From positions 3,914,905 to 3,978,904 of the forward strand of contig JAJEKV010000055.1 of the NCBI GenBank assembly GCA_021234155.1: DNA of 64,000 nt, given 5' to 3'. The notes under the pieces are model-generated. The model searched no databases. It saw only the letters and a list, made by a program, of their open reading frames with translations, and was not told the origin of the DNA. Shown piece by piece: positions 33,647 through 42,989 of the stretch. The position numbers and the translations under genes were made by a program. Each line of letters begins with the position of its first letter. The stretch's first letter is position 1. This DNA comes from Isoetes taiwanensis (Eukaryota; Streptophyta; Lycopodiopsida; Isoetales; Isoetaceae).

Positions 33647-34189
33647 TTTGAAGCTTTATATGAAAAAGGAGCAAAAAGCTTCATGCGGGGAGAGAGAGAG
33701 CTTCTGACGGGGAATGGATGATTCTTTGCAATGAGATAATAGAAAAACATTGATTGAAGATAAAGAGGGTGATTGCATGGAACCAGATATACAAAAAGAC
33801 CACTGATTGAGAGCCTTTATAATGGCAACTGCTGCCACTGCTGCAAGAGCTGCAATCCTTCCATATCTTTTAAGTAATCATGAAAAAGTCATGGTCAAGG
33901 GGAGTGTATTCTTGCCCTGATTCAACCTTCCCCTGCAACCCGAATCCAGTGTCCCCTTCTACAAGGGGACCGACAGCATAAACTAAAACCTAACTCAATG
34001 AAAGGGACCGATCCAAGGGTCCCCTTCTACACAAGGGGACCGGCAAGAATCCACAAGAACGACCGGCCACCGACCTTCATTTCGGGAGGAAAGGATTTCG
34101 AGCAGAGTTTTTTATGAGAGCAGCCGCCCAAAATAGCGCCCAAAATAGCGCCTAACCAAAATAGCGCCTAACATCTCGACTTCGAATTC

Positions 34190-34207
34190 AATGTGATATT
34201 TACTTAC
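34190..34207 (-). promoter_or_regulatory. Splice donor with adjacent LINE target-site duplication
   Basis: On the minus strand an exon ending in CAT is followed by GTAAGTAAAT (donor at 34202-34207) and then by ATCACATT, the right copy of the LINE target-site duplication. The LINE is thus intronic. Confidence 0.5.
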
Positions 34208-34475
34208 ATGTATCCGAGGACTTCACTGGTACCTCAAGCTCTTCCTCAAAAGACTTTACAAGGTTTACAGGTGATGCCCATGTAGAAGTATTTCCCAAAT
34301 CCTCCTGACCTTCTGTCAAATCCAATACCTTGGAAGAAAGTGCTTTTGTTGGCTTCTTTAACATCTACAATAAAGAGTAGAAAAAGACTTGAGATAAGAA
34401 AAGGAATATGCATGATTAACAAGACTACAGTATCATACCCTTTTCTGGTTTCCTTATGCTACCAAAATCACCTGC
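34208..34475 (-). pseudogene. Middle exons of the RING/Ulp1-like gene
   Basis: Exon 34208-34369 follows an acceptor TTTATTGTAG and encodes LKKPTKALSSKVLDLTEGQE and later VKSFEEELEVPVKSSDT. A 40-base exon at about 34436-34475, between CAG and GGTATGA, encodes GDFGSIRKPEK. Charged, probably disordered linker. No stop in the chosen frame. Confidence 0.45.
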
Positions 34476-34499
34476 ATCAGTCAAACATTGAGTATATCA

Positions 34500-34725
34500 G
34501 ATCATCAACTAAGAAATGTATTCTCAATGTACTCTACAAGTACAGTCAATGAAAAAATTAACTGACAATGTACTCCAATGTATCCATCTGATAATGTACT
34601 CTGATTTATCATGTAAATGTATCCAATGTACTGTTGAAATGTACTGAATGTACTCTGAAATGCATTGTTCTGAAGTACAATCAATGTAAACAAAGCTAGC
34701 TGATATTGTACTTTGCCCACTCGAT
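34500..34725 (+). repeat. ATGTAC/GTACA-rich intronic patch
   Basis: AATGTACTC, AATGTATCC and ATGTACTG phrases recur about a dozen times. Compare 20280-20425 in the convergent gene. Confidence 0.7.
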
Positions 34726-35056
34726 GAGTCATGAAGTATTCAATAATAACTCAAAATGTAATTTTGACAGCAACAATAGCAATGTATCTGTCAATTGCTA
34801 CACTATACAGTTCTCAATAACAAGTAATTAGCTACCTACATTACTGAGCTGATGAGCACATGAAATTAAAAACTCTCATCTTTAAAAATAAGTAGTCTAT
34901 TTGGCAGATTATACATGACTGAACCCACATTATCCAACTACAAAAACTATGTATCTAAATACTCAATGTAAATGCAAGCCTAAAACCTTCATGCAAAAAA
35001 GAATCTAACTATTAAAATAAGAAAAGAAATTGTAAATTAAATGTACATCTACTAAC

Positions 35057-35265
35057 CTTTTGTTGCAAGCAGTCCAAGTGCTACAGGCAAATTGCTATTC
35101 CATGAGCAGTCAGGATCAACACATGAAATCTTTGTGCTAGCAAGATAGGATATACACAACAGACAATAAGGGTGTCTGCAGGGTGCCATAGAACCACTGG
35201 ATTCACACCAAAAAGATTGCTCACAATATGTACATGAAGAAAAAGGCCAACAATAATCTGATCTG
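35057..35265 (-). pseudogene. RING-like zinc-finger exon
   Basis: In a minus frame different from the longer overlapping ORF, the exon between CTTGCAG (about 35266) and AAAAG/GTTAGT (35057) encodes a cysteine pattern starting CTYC at 35234, then about 14 residues, CRHPYCLLC, ten residues, and CVDPDC ending at 35106. That is C-x2-C, C-x-H-x2-C-x2-C, C-x4-C, close to a RING-HC finger except that the final pair is spaced by four. RING domains usually act as ubiquitin or SUMO E3 ligases; here function is inferred only. The exon is missed if only long ORFs are considered. Confidence 0.5.
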
Positions 35266-35700
35266 CAAGAATTGTAGACTGGAGAGGAGGGGGCTGTAAA
35301 GTAAGGATCGAGGAATGTTCTAAAAATTCCCTGAGTTCCATAATTTTTTTGTCTCCTGCCTCAGCTGAGCTCATATCAACAGATGTAGCTTCAATCTTTG
35401 CATCTACATGTTTCAATTCGGTAAGATTCATGTCAATATGTTTCTGGAGCTCAGCCTGATCCTGCATTCTTGATTCCTTTTGCTCGATAGCATCCTCAAC
35501 TTTCCATTTTAGGTGCTGAAATCTTATGGCACTTTCAGATGTTTGGTCCAGTTTTGATTGTTGATCCTCCAATGCTGCCATTTTTGCTTCAACATTCCTC
35601 TGCTTTCTTCGACCAACCCGATATATAACCGCTTCTCTCTCCCCTTCCTTGTGCTTCAATGTATCAAGGATCTCTTTGCCTTCTTTCCTTTAACTCGCTT
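35266..35700 (-). pseudogene. Coiled-coil exon of the RING/Ulp1-like gene
   Basis: The minus frame beginning at 35659 has a long charged helical segment with heptad-like spacing (RKQRNVEAKMAALEDQQSKL, KVEDAIEQKESRMQDQAEL, HIDMNLTELKHVDAKIEA) over about 110 residues, ending near LREFLEHSSIL. It is preceded by KRVKGKKAKR in the same direction. Likely a dimerisation coiled coil next to the RING-like finger. Confidence 0.5.
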
Positions 35701-36285
35701 AATTTCTTTTTAAAGATGTTTTCACAATAGATCTGCTGTCTAAGAAGTTACTGAAAACTTCTAATTGCTCCTTTGTGTAACTCTTAGCTGAAGTTCTTGG
35801 GGCTTTTGCATTTGCATTGCTAGATTTCACTGTCACCACCTCACTAGATAGATCCGAATCCTTTTGCTTCGATCTGGCCCATGCTTTGACATCTTCCCAG
35901 TCCACTTCTGCACCTTTCAGATGCAATGCAAATGCCCTTGCAAAGTACAGAGGGACATAGTGATTCATAACATCTTTTCTTCCAAAAGCAAACTCATACC
36001 ATTTGCAGAATTCTTCTGTCCACTTCATATCAATTCAGTCATCCTTATAGCCATACCTGCTTGGTGCTTCATCACCCCATATCTCTCTTACCATAGCATC
36101 ATACTTTGCCAGTAAACATCACAAAAATTCAGTTATTCCGAGTCTTCACGTAAAACCCGTATCATCGTGGTAAAATTTCCCTTTTGGCATGCGAACTTGA
36201 AGCTTTCTTATTTGCTTGGAGGCTTTCCTATCCTTGGAGACTTTCTTGAACCCTTGATTGGCGTCTTCTTTGGGGTCTTTGCCAT
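35699..36285 (-). pseudogene. 5' exons of the RING/Ulp1-like gene
   Basis: An ATG at 36285 begins MAKTPKKTPIKGSRKSPRIG, a basic, NLS-like N-terminus; a stop or frameshift follows about 24 codons later, with KQIRKLQVRMPKGKFYHDDT in the next frame. The following exon (about 36048-36110) encodes KYDAMVREIWGDEAPSR before a GTATGG donor. The exon at 35699-36028 encodes TEEFCKWYEFAFGRKDVMNH, YFARAFALHLKGAEVDWEDV and a Ser/Lys-rich tail. No family recognised for this helical domain. The basic start and position make this the probable N-terminus. Confidence 0.45.
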
Positions 36286-36329
36286 GTTTACGCGACTGCG
36301 AAAATGAACAAAGCAACAAATTTGATTTC

Positions 36330-36984
36330 ATAAGATAAATTTGCCCTCAAATATTTGAACATCGGGACCAGTAAACCAAACGCATTGTTTATATTCATGT
36401 TATACCTACATCGATTTAGCTTGAAAAATACCGCTTTTCAATTTTTAATCCATAGAACCAGTTCTGTTACTTCTTGAATTCATTTTCTGGACCGAAATCA
36501 CGTAAAAATTAAAACTACAAAATAAAGAAAACAAAACTTACAGGGCAGATCACACGGATATGCAGTGTTCCGAGCCGGTTCAAACGTTCTTAGCGGTGCC
36601 AATTTTCAGAAAACAAACCAATTCTTGCTCCACTCGGTTAGCCAAGAAACAGGGGGAACAAAATGAAGGGAATTTTTGGTACACTCGAATAATGACATTT
36701 TCTTTAATGATGGCAATCAAAAACTTGCTATAATTAAAATACATAACGTTATATGTAATGTTTTCGAATGGCCCTTTTTTTTATCACCCTAGCGTGCTTA
36801 TACCCAGTATAACCAAGATCATCAAAGGCATGAAGAAGTTTTACCATAAGCATTGAGTTGCTCTTCCTTTCCTCGAACAAACATCTTTGCAAGGCCTGGA
36901 TAAAAGATGTCATATTTTAATAATAATGCATACAAGACAGCAAAGAATCAAATACATTATCACAATAAAACAATGTTATTGAAA
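36330..36984. other. No gene seen
   Basis: AT-rich DNA upstream of the RING/Ulp1-like gene. It should contain that gene's promoter and perhaps an element terminus, but I see no clear TATA/TIR signature. Confidence 0.4.
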
Positions 36985-37975
36985 TCATTTACTACACACC
37001 TCCCAAATCTCCCAGTCTGAATGTTGACACAAAGGATCAACGTTAAACTGAACAGTTCCGCGAAATAATATTGGATCATGAACAATTATGCTGAGTCTAG
37101 AACGTAAATCGTGAAGTCCAATTGTAGTAATATCAAGGCCATTAATAATCAGTATACTTCCACTAACTGGTTCAACCAGACAAAAAAGTGCAGCTATCAA
37201 AGTTGACTTGCAACTTCCAATTCACCCCACAACCCCGATCCTTTGGCCTCCCTCAAATACACATGTGATTCCATAGAGGACTACTGGTGAACCTGGTTGA
37301 TACCGTACCTGTTCTCCCAACAAACAATTTTGAAATTATAGAAGACCAATTAAGGCACGTAATTCTTTATGGATTAATATATAAATGATACTAACCTGCA
37401 AGTTCCATAGTTCCACCTTTCCTTTCAATGGCCAATGCAAGAAAGGTCTCTTCTCATCAACTATGGCCGGTGCTTCACGAGGCAACTGCATATATTTCTT
37501 AATTCTTTCAACTGATATAATATTGTTGGCCAAGATACACTGGTTTTATATACTGAAAACCATCGAAAGATTTAAGAAAGACCATAGCTGATGGCCAGTC
37601 CAACAAATCCTACAAAGCAATTGCAATATTGTTAGATGAAACTTAACTTCCCAACATCGGTTACCGTCCAAAATTACTAGGATCAATTGAGCCAGCTGGA
37701 AGGGAGACCATTAAGCGAGCAGAAGAACAAACTATCATAGCAGCAAGTGCTTCAAGACATTGAATAAGCCATTCACTGGCTGCAAAGTTATGAAAAAATG
37801 GACTGGAATTTGCATTTACTAGATGTAATGCACGACCTATGAAACGATCTTCCATTCCGAAGGCCCGAATTGTAGCAGCACCCGATACAGCTTCACCAAA
37901 AAAGTTCACAAGTTGGTGATTTTGTTGTGCCATTTAGCCTCATTAATTCCCGTGCAGATGATAGGTAAACAAGAT
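36985..37975 (-). pseudogene. ABCC (MRP-type) transporter fragment
   Basis: Three minus-strand exons encode the end of the second membrane domain and the start of the second nucleotide-binding domain. 37661-37975: YLSSARELMRLNG then, after a frameshift near 37910, GEAVSGAATIRAFGMEDRFI. 37397-37545: ISVERIKKYMQLPREAPAIV and WPLKGKVELWNLQ, ending at a GTTAGT donor. 37000-37319: [16 protein letters not shown], stop, [18 protein letters not shown], then [20 protein letters not shown]. Walker A carries TGA (37222-37224) where Arg is usual and GSCKS where GSGKS is usual, and the Q-loop Gln reads His. Plant ABCCs export glutathione conjugates and organic anions from the cytosol. The rest of the gene is absent; upstream it meets the TIR element at 38045. 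Confidence 0.9.
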
Positions 37976-38044
37976 GCTAACGCATCAATGGGTCGCACTT
38001 CATAGGAGTCATTGATGCATGCACAATCATTTAGGATAAATCTA

Positions 38045-38905
38045 CTAGTATGATTTATCTGTGTTTTGAGATAAGCAGATAAATCCGCTTCTTGAGGCTA
38101 GTTGACGTGTCCCCTCTTGAGTATTTATGTTCATTTCCTTCTCAGTCGTCCCTATCAGCCTTTCTCGAGCCTCTCTTCCTTAGGGCCACCTCATGCCCAT
38201 AGGTCCAATCCATCTCCAAGCCAACCTGGTGCAAGGGCCACTCCAAAAGAAAACCACCATGAGAATAAGCGCATTTATGCAAATTCTGCAAAAACCACCA
38301 ATCTAACATCCACTAGGCACGGGAGCCCTATGTACCACCGGCAAAAACCACCAAACCAACATATTCTAGAAACGAGGGCTTATTCCAGGCACGAAGGCCA
38401 CCAAATCTCTGGCACGAAGGCCAACACTCATGGCACGAGGGCACCACAACATCCACAACACTCATGGCCCAAGGGCCACGACAACATCCACATCATTTGC
38501 AAACATGCGAGCCAACATCTCTCTGGCATGAGCATCACCACACTATCACTAAAATCCTTGCATAAGAGGAACACTTGAATACAAAGGCATCACTGCAGAA
38601 TGACTCAAGATCACCAACAATAAAAAATACTAGGCGCTACCTCCAAGGAAGAACAAACGAATGAAAGCCTAAGACCCCGGACCAGACAAGAAAATACTTG
38701 AGAACTATAAAGGGCCAAACTAACAAGGGCCCAAAGGCACAAGCGGGTGGGAGGGTGGGACAAGCGACCTAAGGAAGAGAGGCTCGAGAAAGGCTGATAG
38801 GGATGACTAAGAAGGAAATGAACATAAATACTCAAGAGGAGACACGTCAACTAGCCTCAAGAAGCGGATTTATCTGCTTATCTCAAAACACAGATAAATC
38901 ATACT
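38045..38905. mobile_element. Non-autonomous element with 138-bp terminal inverted repeats
   Basis: 38047-38184 and 38768-38905 are inverted copies of each other with only about three differences; each begins AGTATGATTTATCTGTGTTT. TCTA at 38041-38044 and 38906-38909 may be a 4-bp target-site duplication if the left end is placed at 38045. The interior (about 580 bp) has an imperfect repeat with GGCACGAGGGC-like units (38320-38480) and no credible gene; the 158-codon plus ORF across it is compositional. Superfamily undetermined. Confidence 0.85.
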
Positions 38906-38909
38906 TCTA

Positions 38910-40077
38910 GAGCCTAGTTGAACATGCTGAATAAAGAGGCAGAAAGAATCTACCAGACAATGGCCACATCACTACATAAGATAAGGCTAGGCAACAACCA
39001 ACAAGTCCAATGCAAACTTGACAACGTGGATAAGTGGACAGAAAAGGGCACATACCATATCTCTACATTCTAAAGCTAAAAGAATTTTGATGACCAAATC
39101 TAAGCAAGAAGACAATGGCCCAAGGGTTGTCTTGAAGATCAATAAGCATACAATATATAAAAACTAAACAGAGAGTGTAAGAGAAAGTAAGGTCTCACTG
39201 CCACACTTAATGCAAAGAAAAAAAAGGGGGGGCAAGGGATTGCGAGCAAGAGACCAAGGTATTAGATGACAGTGTACACGACACTACAAAATAAAAATAA
39301 ATAAATAAAATGTGGACATGCAATTGCTATAAAGGTGGAAACAAGGCTTGAAAGACAACTAGTCTGGGTGATCTTGCATGAGCTACAACAATCCTAGCAT
39401 GGGTCAACCAAGGTCTGGCCTAGCCTTCAAACCCCCCACGAGCACGTGCACACCACTTGAGATGGACAGATAAAAAATTGAGCCACCACAAAACTTGCAC
39501 AAGGGCAATCAAAGTGAATTGGCCTTCAACACCCATCATAAGATAACGAGGACATAACTAGGACTGCAAAATGCAAACTTAGTAGCAAAATAAAGCTAAA
39601 TGACCAAAGCAAGGAAAAAGCCACGTCATGAAGAAAAAGGTTCAACAAGCCACTCATGCACTGCCATCTAGCAAAAGGCACTCGATTAAAACAATCTCCA
39701 AGGTTATGAAATGAGAACTCATAAAAATTCATCCTTCATGCCAAGATAACTATGCCCATTGAAGCAGAGTTTCATTAAAGTTGGAAATTTCGTGATTCCA
39801 ATTTCTCGTGAAATTAGTTTCTTCCCTATTTTATCACACATTTATGGCTAGATATGGCACTATTTACTTAAAAAGAAACCAGTTATCATGCAAAAACCGC
39901 TACATTTAATATAAAACAGCGCGGTTTTAGTTGTCAGGAAGAGAAGTATGGCACCATTTACTTGGAAAGTATGAGGAAAAGCGGCCCGAGAACCACAAAA
40001 GCAGATATTAAATTGCATAAAAGCGCCCAGCAAGCAAACAAAATGGCGCGGCCGCTCGTTTAACTTAGAAATAACCA
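38910..40077. other. No gene seen
   Basis: AT-rich, unique-looking, with short minus ORFs (39526-39732, 39860-40078). From about 39840 the phrases GGCACTATTTACTT, GCGCGGTTTT and AAATGGCGCGGCCGC appear, perhaps the beginning of the palindrome-rich element at 40.1-46.5 kb. Confidence 0.4.
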
Positions 40078-40278
40078 CAAAGCAAATAGCGCAAACACGC
40101 TATTTGCTTTAACGTGAAAGGAAGCAAATGTTGCAGGCGCGCTATTTGCTTGAACGTGAAAGCAAGCAAATAGTGCAGGCGCGCTATTTACTTCAAGGTG
40201 TAGAGCGAGCAAATAGTGCAGGCGCGCTATTTGCGTGAACGTGAAAACCAAACAAATAGTGCTCTCACGCCATTTTGC
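40078..40278. repeat. Tandem array of GCAAATAG-centred palindromes, 43-bp unit
   Basis: Four to five units of about 43 bp, each an imperfect palindrome GCAAATAGTGCAGG / CGCGCTATTTGC joined by an AACGTGAAAG spacer; palindromes at about 40081-40107, 40124-40149, 40166-40190, 40209-40235 and a decayed one at 40253-40277. Confidence 0.92.
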
Positions 40279-40614
40279 TATAGATATATACAAGATACAA
40301 TTTTTCAAAACACAAAATTATTTTAATAGTCATTGCCGAAGTGTTCATCATCGACTTTCTCATAATCATCCAGGTTAATTTTACTGCGGTCAATTTGCTC
40401 CCCACTAAGCTGCTCCAGGCCCGACGCCTCACCTTTCTCTCAGTATGAGAAGCTTCTTCGTCTTCCCCCTTACGAGATTCACCATCTTGCAAAGTCAAGA
40501 CTTCCCGTTGGCGTTGGTCAATGGCCTTTGGGTCAAGCCAGGGGTACATGACGTTCTCGACCCTACCCAGAATGCCCGCTACACATTTCATCTTTCCTAA
40601 GTCATACTTTCAGA
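40265..40614 (-). pseudogene. Possible C-terminal exon of the palindrome-element gene
   Basis: A 108-codon minus ORF (MKCVAGILGRVENVMYPWLD, DQRQREVLTLQDGESRKGED) rich in charged residues, immediately downstream of the methyltransferase-like block and running into the palindrome array. No domain recognised. Confidence 0.3.
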
Positions 40615-40616
40615 TG

Positions 40617-41344
40617 TCACAATCGATTCTTCCTACATGAAGGATGCCCTAGAGAAGGCTCCACCGAGAAGAAGAAATCTAGTACGATGTTACCTTGAGG
40701 GCAGAGCTTATCAACAAGGTAGAATGCAGTTGCATGACCAATCTGTTTATGCACCAGATATTCTCCCTCCATACCCTGCCAACTCCACTTAAACCTGTCT
40801 TGCATGAGTTTTTTAGCCATAACATCGCCCTCACTTCTGATGGCTTCCTTAGGAATAGGAGGAATTTGCGGGAGCTTTCTAGGATGGTCGCCATATAGCC
40901 TGAGGTCCGTGTCTTCACGCCGCTCTCCGCCCTGCGCCGAAAATCCTCGTAGCAAATAGAAGAGCTTGTGGCTCTTTGATTCGTGAACCACCTATAGCTC
41001 CAGTCTCCTCCTCATAGATTCCTACAAACACTCTTGACCTGGATTCTAGTCTTTCAAGCGCACTGGCAAATAGTAAGTTATGCTCCAGCCTGACGAAACA
41101 TAGAATCCAGTATGTCTCTACATCTGTCATCTGTGAGACTTTATTGAAGAATCACGGTTCTGATCTCACTATTCCAAATCGAGTAAGTCTGCCTTGCATC
41201 TAAACATATCATCTTTGGCGGTATAATCGCATGTTCTGCTTGGAATCCCCCTATGACACATGCTCCACAATCCATCTTGGCGGAAGCGGTCTTACGCTTC
41301 AGTTTGAAGGATTTTTCGAATGGATCCGCCAAGGAGAATGGCAT
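40617..41344 (-). pseudogene. Methyltransferase-like segment
   Basis: Minus-strand frames give, in order, MDCGACVIGGFQAEHAI (41141-41344), VETYWILCFVRLEHNLLFAS with ALERLESRSRVFVGIYEEE (40915-41130), and LPQIPPIPKEAIRSEGD with YLVHKQIGHATAFYLVDKLC and NIVLDFF (40617-40991). The last part, H/Q..F.LVDKLC..G..VLDFF, followed after a frameshift (about 40675) by a glycine-rich GGAFSRASFM, resembles motif I of beta-class amino-methyltransferases (as in DNA N4/N6 methylases: 'K P..L...L......G..VLDPF.GSG'). No clear DPPY/DPPW was found. This is inference from one motif and its context; it may be another Rossmann-type enzyme. Frameshifts show decay. Confidence 0.35.
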
Positions 41345-41877
41345 GTTACCACGAACTCCCTCTTTGAGTATTCCTTCCTGTACCCACTTATGGTGGCATA
41401 CTCCCCAAGCCAGAAGTGCATTATTTGAGAAGTGGTCTGTGGCTTTCCGTAGGTCCTCGAATTTCTTGTACTTAGTGTGCCAATTTGATCTGCAATGAAG
41501 TGCAGTATCTCCTTCTTCATGTAAGCAAGTATTCTTAAGTTCTGCACCCTCGTCTTGAAGAAATTCTCGCCTTTGTAATCTGAGGTGACTTTGACGTATA
41601 TATCCCCGCTTAAAGCTTCTTCGAGGACCTTTCTACAATCATCATAGTCCAAGCCCCTCATGCATCTAAGGTAGTTGTCACTGAAGTAATCTTTGTCTTT
41701 AGCAAAATTGATTACTATAGCTTGACCCCTATTGTCCTTAAGTTCTCCCTTCCTCCATTTGTTCCACATCTGGCGGAAGAGTGCATAGACATCATCTGGC
41801 ATGAAGACAAACCGATTAACATCCTTCGTGTGTTTGCCCCTCAGAATCTTGTCTGCTATTTCAAGGTAGTGCTGCAA
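41299..41877 (-). CDS. Unrecognised 192-codon ORF upstream of the methyltransferase-like part
   Basis: An uninterrupted minus-strand frame with globular composition (HYLEIADKILRGKHTKDVNR, VYALFRQMWNKWRKGELKDN, CMRGLDYDDCRKVLEEALSG, FFKTRVQNLRILAYMKKEIL). It overlaps the next downstream frame by 45 bases, suggesting one protein broken by a frameshift. I recognise no domain. It is the best preserved piece of the gene in the 40.1-46.5 kb element. Confidence 0.5.
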   Translation of the reverse strand: MQHYLEIADKILRGKHTKDVNRFVFMPDDVYALFRQMWNKWRKGELKDNRGQAIVINFAKDKDYFSDNYLRCMRGLDYDDCRKVLEEALSGDIYVKVTSDYKGENFFKTRVQNLRILAYMKKEILHFIADQIGTLSTRNSRTYGKPQTTSQIMHFWLGEYATISGYRKEYSKREFVVTCHSPWRIHSKNPSN

Positions 41878-41918
41878 GAGAATTGGCGATATTAGAATTT
41901 CAAATGTTGCTATTTACA

Positions 41919-41968
41919 TTTAATGGCGCAGCTGCGCTATTTACACATTTCAACTCAAATGGCGCAAA
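41919..41968. repeat. GCGC-centred palindrome within the element
   Basis: TTAATGGCGCAGCTGCGCTATTTA-like palindrome at 41919-41943 and a half-site AAATGGCGCAA at 41957. Same family as 43.60-43.84 and 46.38-46.46 kb. Confidence 0.8.
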
Positions 41969-42199
41969 TGCATGTTTCGATCAATGTATGGCTAAGGAGA
42001 CGAACGCACCTTTGTACTCGTCACTTCTTGATCATCCTTTACTAGCGGGGGCTGGTCTTCGCATTCCCGGTACTTGCTTGGAAGATGGTGGATCCCCGAT
42101 CCACATATGGTTCCTTGAAGACGGTCTTTTGCTACTATATCATTCACATCCACACCGAAATGAAGAAGGTCGGTCATTGATCTCTCCCAGAACTACGCA

Positions 42200-42810
42200 T
42201 ATTCTATAGACATAGATCTTCTTGTGAGCTCAGCTCTAGCATCCTCATCCCCAACTTATCGCATTACACGAAACGAAAGCAACAGAATGATTACCATTGA
42301 TAATATAAAATCTTTTCCGAATCGGTCAGTTCCCGTGACCCAGCTCGGCCAACTCCTTTGTGTCCGGATCAAAGGGCACCACATCTCTGGAGTGAATAAC
42401 GGTGTGGATCCTCGTGAATGATTTGCGAGCCTCCTAACATGCTTCGGGGTTAATAACCCCGGCGGTCATATTAGGTGGGGCCTCTTCTAGATCCCGATAG
42501 ATATTCTTCCGTGTATGTGACTCAAGGGGGAACATGTGGCCGTGCTTTTGTATTTTCTTTAGTGTTTCCTCTCGCCATTTCTTCTTGACGCCCACGGTCC
42601 ATCTTTAGTTCCTCGGGCACTTCAAGATCCGCAATCTTTTGTAATTTCACCGCCCTTATCGTGCTTTGGTTTTTTCTCTTTCTTTGGAGTGCTATCTCTG
42701 TGGATGTTACATTTCTTATGTGCTTTGTAGCCTCCTTATTGTCACTAATAGTGCGGTCACTATCAGCAGGCTTCTCACTGGACTTCACGGGAGAATCATG
42801 TTTGTGAGCA
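42200..42810 (-). pseudogene. Basic linker exon, unrecognised
   Basis: Minus ORF 42522-42788 encodes a lysine-rich, probably disordered segment (ALQRKRKNQSTIRAVKLQKI). The 42200-42500 part has no clear frame. Consistent with an interdomain linker between the N-terminal zinc-finger-like part and the C-terminal half. Confidence 0.3.
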
Positions 42811-42989
42811 TCAACCTCATCCCTCTTCTCATCCTTATATGCTCGCCCACTTTCTCAACGTCTCGTCCTTCTTCTTACTGTCTCCCTTTGTACTTCACCA
42901 CCTCCACCTGTTTTTGTTCCTTTGCCAGCTTTGGTGGCTTGTTTAGTTTTTACACCTTTTCTTTGCATCTCTCCCAGCAGCCATCTGCT

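Larger units (their letters stand above)
25800..34189 (-). mobile_element. L1-type LINE retrotransposon, degenerate, full-length or nearly so
   Basis: Orientation is minus. The 3' end is marked by a poly(A) tail (20 T on the plus strand, 25800-25819). An 8-bp direct repeat AATGTGAT at 25793-25800 and 34190-34197 (TCAAATGTGAT versus TCAATGTGAT if extended) is a plausible target-site duplication. Order of parts from 5' to 3': a 5' region with three GGCGCTATTTTGG units (34130-34175), a duplicated N-terminal domain, ORF1 with a DUF4283-like region and zinc knuckle, a 1.6 kb unexplained interval, then ORF2 with endonuclease, reverse transcriptase and zf-RVT domains. Multiple frameshifts and stops show it is dead. 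It lies in an intron of the Ulp1-like gene, 10-18 bases inside a GTAAGT donor, in the same transcriptional sense. Confidence 0.85.

Noticed and set aside
18000-36900. Terminal inverted repeats of the transposase/Ulp1 element
   Set aside because: I compared about 17.5-18.9 kb with the inverse of 36.3-36.9 kb by eye and found no convincing inverted match; phrases such as TACACTCGAA occur in direct, not inverted, orientation.
36985-37975. Functional ABCC gene
   Set aside because: Stop in Walker A, GSCKS, altered Q-loop, a frameshift and missing remaining exons make it a pseudogene fragment.
38102-38578. 158-codon plus ORF
   Set aside because: It runs from one TIR into the interior of the non-autonomous element; composition follows the GGCACGA repeat and no motif is seen.
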